Assembly (NCBI GenBank): GCA_026260175.1
Contig: JAKCWW010002356.1
Location: 29,726-56,896 of the forward strand
Reading direction: 5' to 3'
Source of the DNA: Reticulitermes lucifugus
Taxonomy: Eukaryota; Arthropoda; Insecta; Blattodea; Rhinotermitidae
Length of the DNA stretch: 27,171 nt
In this document: in pieces, positions 21,350 to 27,171 of the stretch
Layout of the letters: each line of letters begins with the position of its first letter
How positions within the stretch are numbered: the first letter of the stretch is position 1
Notes under the pieces: generated by a model
Told to the model about the DNA's origin: nothing
Databases searched by the model: none
The model's input: only the letters and a program-made list of their open reading frames with translations
Made by a program: the position numbers and the translations under genes

Positions 21350-24300
21350 ATGAGTTTGTTTAAGTGTAAAGACTTAATTTCCATTTGGTTAAGGAAACAA
21401 CATACTGTATCAACATACAAGACTGTGTCCAAGCGGCGTCATAAATGGATTCTTCCTAGAGGCCATGAGACAAATATATCAGTTTTCAACTGTATAACTA
21501 ACTCAAAAGTGCCATTAATATTAAATAATCCGAACTTCATGTCATGGTATATGTGTGGCCCTACTGTTTATGATTCAGCACACCTTGGTCATGCTTGGTA
21601 TGTACCTGGAATTGTAATGAAGGAATTGTTTAGACAAACTATTAATACATGATAGTAGGATGTGTAACTGTATGATAAAGGTAATACAGTCCAGTCGGTT
21701 TTCTATCAGTGTGCTGTTTGAAATAGAAGAGTATGCAGTTAGGTTTCAAAGTGCCCAAATACATGTCAGGATCAAACCGTACAACCAACAAGGTGCACTT
21801 TATATAAATACAAAAATTGTTTATTTAAAAAAACTCCAACATGTTTTGGTCTATTGACCATGTTCAGGGATACTATTAAATACTGTGAGAAGATTCTCAA
21901 GACCATTACTTACCCCCGGGCAGTAACAGAATGTAGTGATCATGAAGATCTTCTCACAGTATTTAATTGCATCCCTGAAGATGGCTGATAGGCCAAAACA
22001 GATAATTTTTGTATTTGTATAAAGTATGCCTTGTTGGTTGTATTAAATTGGAGTACATGGTAGTAATGTATGAACCTCTGGAGTTCTTGAGAAGGGAGAA
22101 ATATCCTGATCATATAAGCAACAGGCAACTTCTCAAGAATGATGCTGCACCATGGAGTTATTAAGTAAAATTCATTTAATCTGACATCTGATAATCCAGC
22201 ACCTGCCCAGGCCCGTGGGTGCCAGTTTAAAGGAATTTTATTGCAGTTTGTTAGGAGTGCTGGCTTACAAGCATTTTGATGTGCAATGCCATTTTCAAGG
22301 TCTGGCTGATGTTAGTAAATAAAAACAAATGCATTTATCTTTCTTATGGTTCTTCTTTCCTCTTCTTCTTTAGCTGTTATGTGAAATTCGACATCATACG
22401 CAGGATTCTGCTGAATTATTTCAATATAAATGTTGTCATGATGATGGGCATCACAGACATTGATGACAAAATTATCAAGCGTGCAGCTGAACGTAAAGAA
22501 GATCCAAGAAGATTGGCCAACCATTATGAAGAAGAATTTTTTGAAGACATGGATAATTTAAATATTATGTCACCAACAGTTGTTACAAAAGTAACCAACT
22601 TTGTTCCACAAATCATAAGCTTTGTACAAAAAATAATTGATAAAGGACAGGCATACAGTACCGAAGATGGTAAGTTCTAGTTTATGCTATTTGTGAGTAA
22701 TTGTACCCCAAGTGGTAGATGGGTGAATGTCAAGGAAGTGTGTGTGTTTCATGCACACATGGAGCATTCATGTGAACCACATTAGCCAGGCTGACATAGG
22801 TAACATGAGTGCTCCACCACTGCTGGAAGAAGGTTTGAAGACATTTATAAAATATGCCAGGTTCTTATATTGCAGTGGTAAAATATGAAATATTTGTAAG
22901 TGTGTAAGCTTTTTGTATAGGTGTGCACAAAGTCAGTTTCAGTCATGGCCCAAGTGTTCATGTTAAGATTGTTAACATGGGTAACATAGTTAACATGAAC
23001 ATTCAATTTCTGGTCTCACCAGCAGCTTTTGGTATTTAAATTTCATGTTCCTACAACTGACTCCATAACATTTAGTGTGAATGTAGAGAAGATTCTATGA
23101 AAGTGCCAATGGAGTAGAGGCAAAAGAAATGCCAAATTTTAATATACATGTATTAATGTCTAGTGTCCTACTTGTAGGACAGACTTTGCTGTGAAGTGGA
23201 TGAGTGAGAAAAGAATTAACCACGTTACCCTCTTTGTTTTCATTACTCAATATTATTTGGTGAAGAGTCCAAGCTGTGAAGCTTCTTATCATGTAATTTT
23301 CTCCATCCTGGGGTTACCACTTCACAGGTTCTGTGTACTTTGACACAAGGAGTTACAGTCGGTATGGGAAACTTTTTCCTAATGTTCCAAGAGAGGATTC
23401 AGTTGTAGCAGATAAGAGATCTGCAATGGACTTTGCCCTATGGAAAGGATCCAAACCTGGGGAACCGTGGTGGTCAAGTCCTTGGGGACCAAGAACTGGG
23501 CGACCAGGATGGCATATAGAATGCTCCACTATGGCAAGGTGCTTGTTAACATTAATTTATCTGGAACTGTTAAGTGTGTTGTTAAATGTTAATCATGTAC
23601 CTTATCTGTGAATGGCCGATGGAACATTCACCATTGTCATGAGCATCAGTATAGTTTCTTCTATAGAACAGGAATGAAACGTTCTCCTCTCTCTCTCTGT
23701 CTCTGTTGCCAAATTTACATCTTAAGGTATTTGGCAATAAGAAGTGATAACTATTGCAATTTTTAGTGCCATTCTTGGATCCAATATTGATGTTCACTCT
23801 GGTGGTGTGGATTTGCTGTTTCCTCATCACGAGAATGAAGAAGCTCAGAGTTGTGTTTATCATGGAGTGGACCAGTGGGTGAACTACTGGCTACATGCTG
23901 GTAAGATTATACATACTATTAATTCTTAGATGTTGATAAGTTATGCTGCTGAAATTTTCTTCATGCCTAAGAATTAGGCAGCTGTTTTTAGTCACCATAT
24001 GACTAGCAGCACTGGTCATATGCCATATTTGTCTATGTAATGGCCTGCATTAAGGATTCATAATTACCCAATCTAATTTATGAGAACAAAATTTAAGATT
24101 AGTTTTGTACCCTGTAATTGGCCCCATTTTCTTTGACATGATAATCATATTTGTTTGGCTACAGTTCCCTTCTACCTCCACTGTCTTATCAAAGTGTACT
24201 GACAGATATGATCCCATGCTGAACATTACCTTTGCTTAACTGTGTGTTAAAATTTTTGTCCTTTGAATATGAATGTAAATGTGAAACAGCAGAGATAATG

Positions 24301-24659
24301 ATTCGACTACAATATAAAGTGGTAAATTACATGACTGGTGTGACAGTTTACATACATTGGGTGAATATCTTATGCATTATAAAAGTGATTGTGGAATCCA
24401 ATTGGTCTTGACAAAACTGGAGTGAGGACATATTTACTTGGATCTCCTCTCTACTGAAATGTATATTTTGAAACATTAAGGATGTTACACAGAATATATC
24501 TAATTATTAATGGCTCCTTTGTTGCAGGTCACCTACATGTAACAGGAGAAGAAAAAATGTCCAAGTCATTAAAGAATACTGTTAGTATTCATGACTTCCT
24601 TCAATCATTTACTGCCAACCAATTTCGAATTTTCTGTCTGATGTCACGTTATCGAAGCA
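21350..24659 (+). CDS. CARS2: Mitochondrial cysteinyl-tRNA synthetase, first five coding exons (partial)
   Basis: A class I aminoacyl-tRNA synthetase that attaches cysteine to mitochondrial tRNA-Cys. Exons are 21350-21597, 22374-22669, 23328-23538, 23767-23900 and 24528-24659. All junctions keep frame, giving about 340 residues of an expected 500-560. The start is supported by an in-frame TAA at 21338-21340, and the first 40 residues are basic and nearly free of acidic residues, like a mitochondrial presequence. Exon 1 ends with the ATP-binding HIGH motif in [14 protein letters not shown]. Exon 2 carries [17 protein letters not shown]. Exon 3 carries [13 protein letters not shown] and [10 protein letters not shown]. 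Exon 4 carries [17 protein letters not shown]. Exon 5 carries the second ATP motif, [10 protein letters not shown], and [13 protein letters not shown]. The zinc ligands known for the family (Cys of CGP, Cys of IECS, His and Glu of HHENE) are all present. The donor at 24660 (agca|gtaagt) shows that coding continues, but no later exon is visible, so the anticodon-recognition end lies outside the window. The sequence fits CARS2 better than the cytosolic enzyme ([32 protein letters not shown]). Confidence 0.95.
21780..22042. mobile_element. Foldback MITE with TA target duplication in CARS2 intron 1
   Basis: The ends are TA-CAACCAACAAGG and CCTTGTTGGTTG-TA, so a terminal inverted repeat is flanked by TA. 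Pairing continues along most of the 263 bp. 'ttatataaatacaaaaatt' pairs with 'aatttttgtatttgtataaa', 'acatgttttggtctat' with 'ataggccaaaaca', and 'tattaaatactgtgagaagat' with 'atcttctcacagtatttaat'. Only about 45 bp in the middle stay unpaired. TA duplication suits the Tc1/mariner superfamily. There is no coding capacity. Confidence 0.8.
22169..22216. repeat. Possible pogo/Tigger-like end fragment
   Basis: The phrase 'ttcatttaatctgacatctgataatccagcacctg' resembles the repeated 'taatccggca' phrases near the ends of Tigger-type DNA transposons. It is short and unsupported by a second end. Confidence 0.2.
22956..23000. repeat. Small palindrome in CARS2 intron 2
   Basis: GTTCATGTTA at 22956-22965 and TAACATGAAC at 22991-23000 are exact reverse complements. 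Between them 'gttaacatgggtaacatagttaac' repeats the GTTAAC/TAACAT theme. The stem is short and the function unknown. Confidence 0.5.
23684..23705 (+). repeat. (TC)n microsatellite in CARS2 intron 3
   Basis: A run of CT dinucleotides with two G interruptions, upstream of the exon 4 acceptor. Confidence 0.85.
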
Positions 24660-25271
24660 GTAAGTAATTTTTCAGAGTACTCTCATTTTAATTAAATCAG
24701 TAACATGAGGAAAGAGGAAAGATGATTTTTGATGGGCCTGGTGTTTTAAGTATGGTGAAACCTCTAAAAACCTTTCCTGCAACTGTCATTTTCCTGTTTT
24801 TATCATTCTTTTTCTGTGGTCCCTTCAGAAATGATGGTTAGAAGTTTCACTTTGATTCCTTTATCATAGTATGTCATGCAGTACAAACAATGTTGCTGCC
24901 ATATTAACTTTCCAAGTGCAGAGTTTCTTATAACCTTTTTGATACAGAAATTATCTTACTGCCAGATCATATCATGTGTTGATGTGTTTGTTTGTTTGTG
25001 TACAGACATGTGCATGTAGACTGTACACACACACACACACACACACACATGATTGATTGACTTCAGCAGATTTAACAACTTCAGCAGAATTGATCCAAAC
25101 AGGAGAATGCATTTTACCTTACCTCCCCTTCTAGTAATCAGCAGGTAAATAGAATGGAAGGAGAAACAGGCAGACAGAAGAATTGTGTTATAGATGTCTT
25201 TCGTCTTTATGTTCTGTTTCAAGTTGCATCAGTACACAGAACCCAACTGTATACATTACAAAAAGAAATTG
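24660..25271. other. CARS2 intron 5, unique part with a (CA)n tract
   Basis: It starts with the donor gtaagt and has no recognisable exon. A CA microsatellite of about 12 units lies at 25025-25049. Confidence 0.6.
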
Positions 25272-26010
25272 ACACACTGTCTCTCCATAGTGAGATTTGT
25301 TGTTAAAAAATAAGTAAAAAATGTTATACAGCATATGTCCTGAGGTACTTAGTTTTCAAGGTATGTGTCACCATCAAATGGCGCAAGGTCTCAAATGATT
25401 AAACCATGGCCACCTCATAGTTACCCATACAGTAAGTGTAGAGTATGATTGTCTGGAAACATGTGTATTGTACTAGAAGTGGTATGGATCCAACAGATCA
25501 TCAAGCAGTACTTTGAGGCACCTTGGTTAGGATAGTCCCAATTCTTGTGCAATATTGCTTGAGCTTCTCCTCGTTTCTCATTCCACAACTGCAATTATGG
25601 CATCTTCAGTGGTTGGTGTTCATACTGTTTGTGGGTAACCTGTATTCACGAATGCCATAGGTGTTACATTTCCTGCCTCCCAGAGATTCTGCTGCACTCA
25701 TCATAACACATTAGTGTCCAGATGACTTTAACCAGGATAATATAGTGCAGGCTGCCATGCATGTTGCAGTACTTGCTGTTTGTGTATTCCATTACCATTT
25801 GATCACAAATGAGCCCTACTGTGGACTGCGTATCTTATGCATACTTAATAATGGGGCTTTATCGTCTTGACGAATAACACTGCTGAGAAGTGTGTTATGC
25901 CATTTGACAGTAAAATATATCTCGAAAACTGACCATCTCAGGACATTTGTTGTATAACATTTTCAACTTATTTTTTTAACAAGGTATCACACTATGGAGA
26001 GCCTGTGTAT
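25272..26010 (-). mobile_element. Long-TIR DNA transposon remnant with DUF4817-type transposase fragment
   Basis: Two arms of about 113 bp, 25272-25384 and 25898-26010, are inverted copies. The left has CTCTCCATAGTGAGATTTG, GTTAAAAAATAAGT, AATGTTATACAGCATATGTC and CATCAAATGGC. The right reversed has CTCTCCATAGTGTGATACC, GTTAAAAAAATAAGT, AATGTTATACAACAAATGTC and GTCAAATGGC. Between them, on the minus strand, are decayed frames reading MEYTNSKYCNMH, then FVNTGYPQTV, TPTTEDAIIAVVE, NIAQELGLS and LLDDLLDPYH. This is the N-terminal helix-turn-helix region of an insect transposase family annotated as DUF4817, Tc1/mariner-like as I recall. The catalytic DDE part is gone, so the element is an internally deleted, non-autonomous derivative. 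It lies in the presumed CARS2 intron 5. Confidence 0.7.
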
Positions 26011-26168
26011 GGCTTTCTTTTCACTCTTTATAAGGATTGGAGATTGATGATGTTTGTGACTTGTATGAGCACAGTAATGAATTGCTCTGTTGAGACTGTG
26101 ATGGAAGTAAATATATCGCTCTTATGTTGTGTGGAAGAACGAAAAAATTGTAAACAGCTTTTGTACTA

Positions 26169-27171
26169 AGGTCGTTCAAATTTAAACGAGAATTCGTTTC
26201 TAAAAAATTTATTCACAATAAAATGGAAAAGTTTTACACACTACTTTTCAATGTAGTTTCTGTTGACTGCCATACACTTGTGCCAACGTTCTGGAAGCTT
26301 CTTAATTCCAGTTTCAAAGAAGGTTTTCGGTTGCTTGTGTATCCAACTTTGCACAGCTGCAATGACCTCATCATTATTTTGGAATCTCTTGCCTCCTCAA
26401 CCCCCCTTCATTGGTCCAAACAAATGATAATCAAATGGAGCTAAGTATGAACTGTACGGTGGATGAGGCAGGACATCCCACTTCAATTTCAGTGGAGTTT
26501 CCATCATTAAAGCCGCAGTGTGAGGACTAGCGTTGTCTTGGAAGAAGAAAACTGAATTCTGCCTTTTTCTTCGCTTTGAGCAAATTGCCAGCTTCACTTT
26601 TTCGTTCAGGAGAGTTGAATAGCACTGCACATTGATGGTCTTTTGACCAGTGAGAAAGTCCAGGTGAATGATGCCCTTGGAATCCCAGAACACAGTAGCC
26701 ATGATCTTCCCCGCTGAAAAAATTGTTTTCGCTTTTTTTGGGGGGTGGAGAATGGGTGTGTTTCCACTGCTTACTTGCTCTTTTTGATTCAGGAGTGAAG
26801 TAGTGGACCCAGGTCTCATCACAGGTTACAATTGAGTCCAAAAGTTCGGCTCCTTCTCTCTCGTATCATTTAAAAAGTTGAGTAACGGCCACTAAACTTC
26901 TTTCCCTTTGCTCCGGTGACAGGAGCCGTGGGACCCACCTTACGCTCACTCTACTAACTTTCAACTCGTTGTGCAGACTTTCTTCAACACTCCCTACACT
27001 AATTCCTACTTCCTGTAACAGTTCAAGAACAGTTATGCGACGATTAGCCCGAATAGGTTCACCAGTTTTCAAAATGTTGCCTGGATTGACAAAAGTTCTT
27101 GGTCGCCAAGCGTGACGTTCATTTTCAACATGGTCTCGTCCTTCTCGAAATGATTTCGCCCAACTGAACAC
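26169..27171 (-). mobile_element. Mariner element, nearly complete, cut by the window edge
   Basis: The 3' end of the element is at 26169 (TA then AGGTCGTTCAAATTTAAACG, the terminal repeat), and the transposase stop is at 26241-26243. On the minus strand the protein reads FSWAKSFREGRDHVENE (27171 side), ITVLELLQEVGISVGSVEE (helix-turn-helix), VRWVPRLLSPEQRE, SIVTCDETWVHYFTPESK (first catalytic Asp), FFQDNASPHTAA (second Asp), HPPYSSYLAPFDYHLFG (third Asp) and ends ERWHKCMAVNRNYIEK. Exactly 34 residues lie between the second and third Asp, the D34D hallmark of mariner. Damage: a stop at 26866-26868, a frameshift in the homopolymer near 26737-26745, and a stop at 26397-26399. About 45-50 N-terminal codons and the other terminal repeat lie outside the window. 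All three catalytic residues remain, so the copy is fairly young but dead as read. Confidence 0.9.

Noticed and set aside
24956..25222. 88-residue minus-strand frame with a Cys/Val repeat
   Set aside because: The CVCVCVC run is just the (CA)n microsatellite read in one frame.
1..27171. tRNA genes or tRNA-derived SINE heads
   Set aside because: I looked for A/B-box phrases such as GGTTCGA followed by a foldable acceptor stem and found none that held up by eye. A tRNAscan run would be decisive.

Overview
The window is nuclear DNA from an animal, almost certainly an insect. It is AT-rich, its genes are split by GT-AG introns, and most of it is decayed transposons. The repeat mix (mariner copies, LINE remnants, a DUF4817-type DNA element, and foldback repeats with a recurrent 'gatttgaggtt' end) fits a large-genome hemimetabolous insect. 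A cockroach or termite (Blattodea) is my best guess, but that is inference.

Layout: 1-3820 has no gene I can call; it holds two foldback elements and a possible TTAA element. 3821-6319 (+) carries the last three coding exons of a conserved-looking protein that I do not recognise. 6320-16380 is repeat-rich gene-poor DNA: low-complexity tracts, nested foldback elements (9742-10475), a LINE reverse-transcriptase tail in antisense (about 13188-13715) and an internally deleted mariner (15187-15840, +). 16631-19189 (-) is a complete three-exon gene for COA5/Pet191, a twin-CX9C cytochrome c oxidase assembly factor. 19206-21349 is the region between two divergent genes. 21350-24659 (+) holds the first five coding exons of mitochondrial cysteinyl-tRNA synthetase (CARS2), with both ATP-binding signature motifs. 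The remaining CARS2 exons are not in the window. After exon 5 come a roughly 740-bp long-TIR DNA transposon remnant (25272-26010) and a mariner on the minus strand (26169 to the window end) that runs off the edge.

COA5 and CARS2 are transcribed divergently and both products work in mitochondria: one in complex IV assembly in the intermembrane space, the other charging tRNA-Cys for translation of mtDNA-encoded subunits. A shared control region is plausible but not shown. I see no operon, CRISPR array, prokaryotic defence system or other new system. The most unusual feature is the density of foldback (self-complementary) elements, several of them inside introns.
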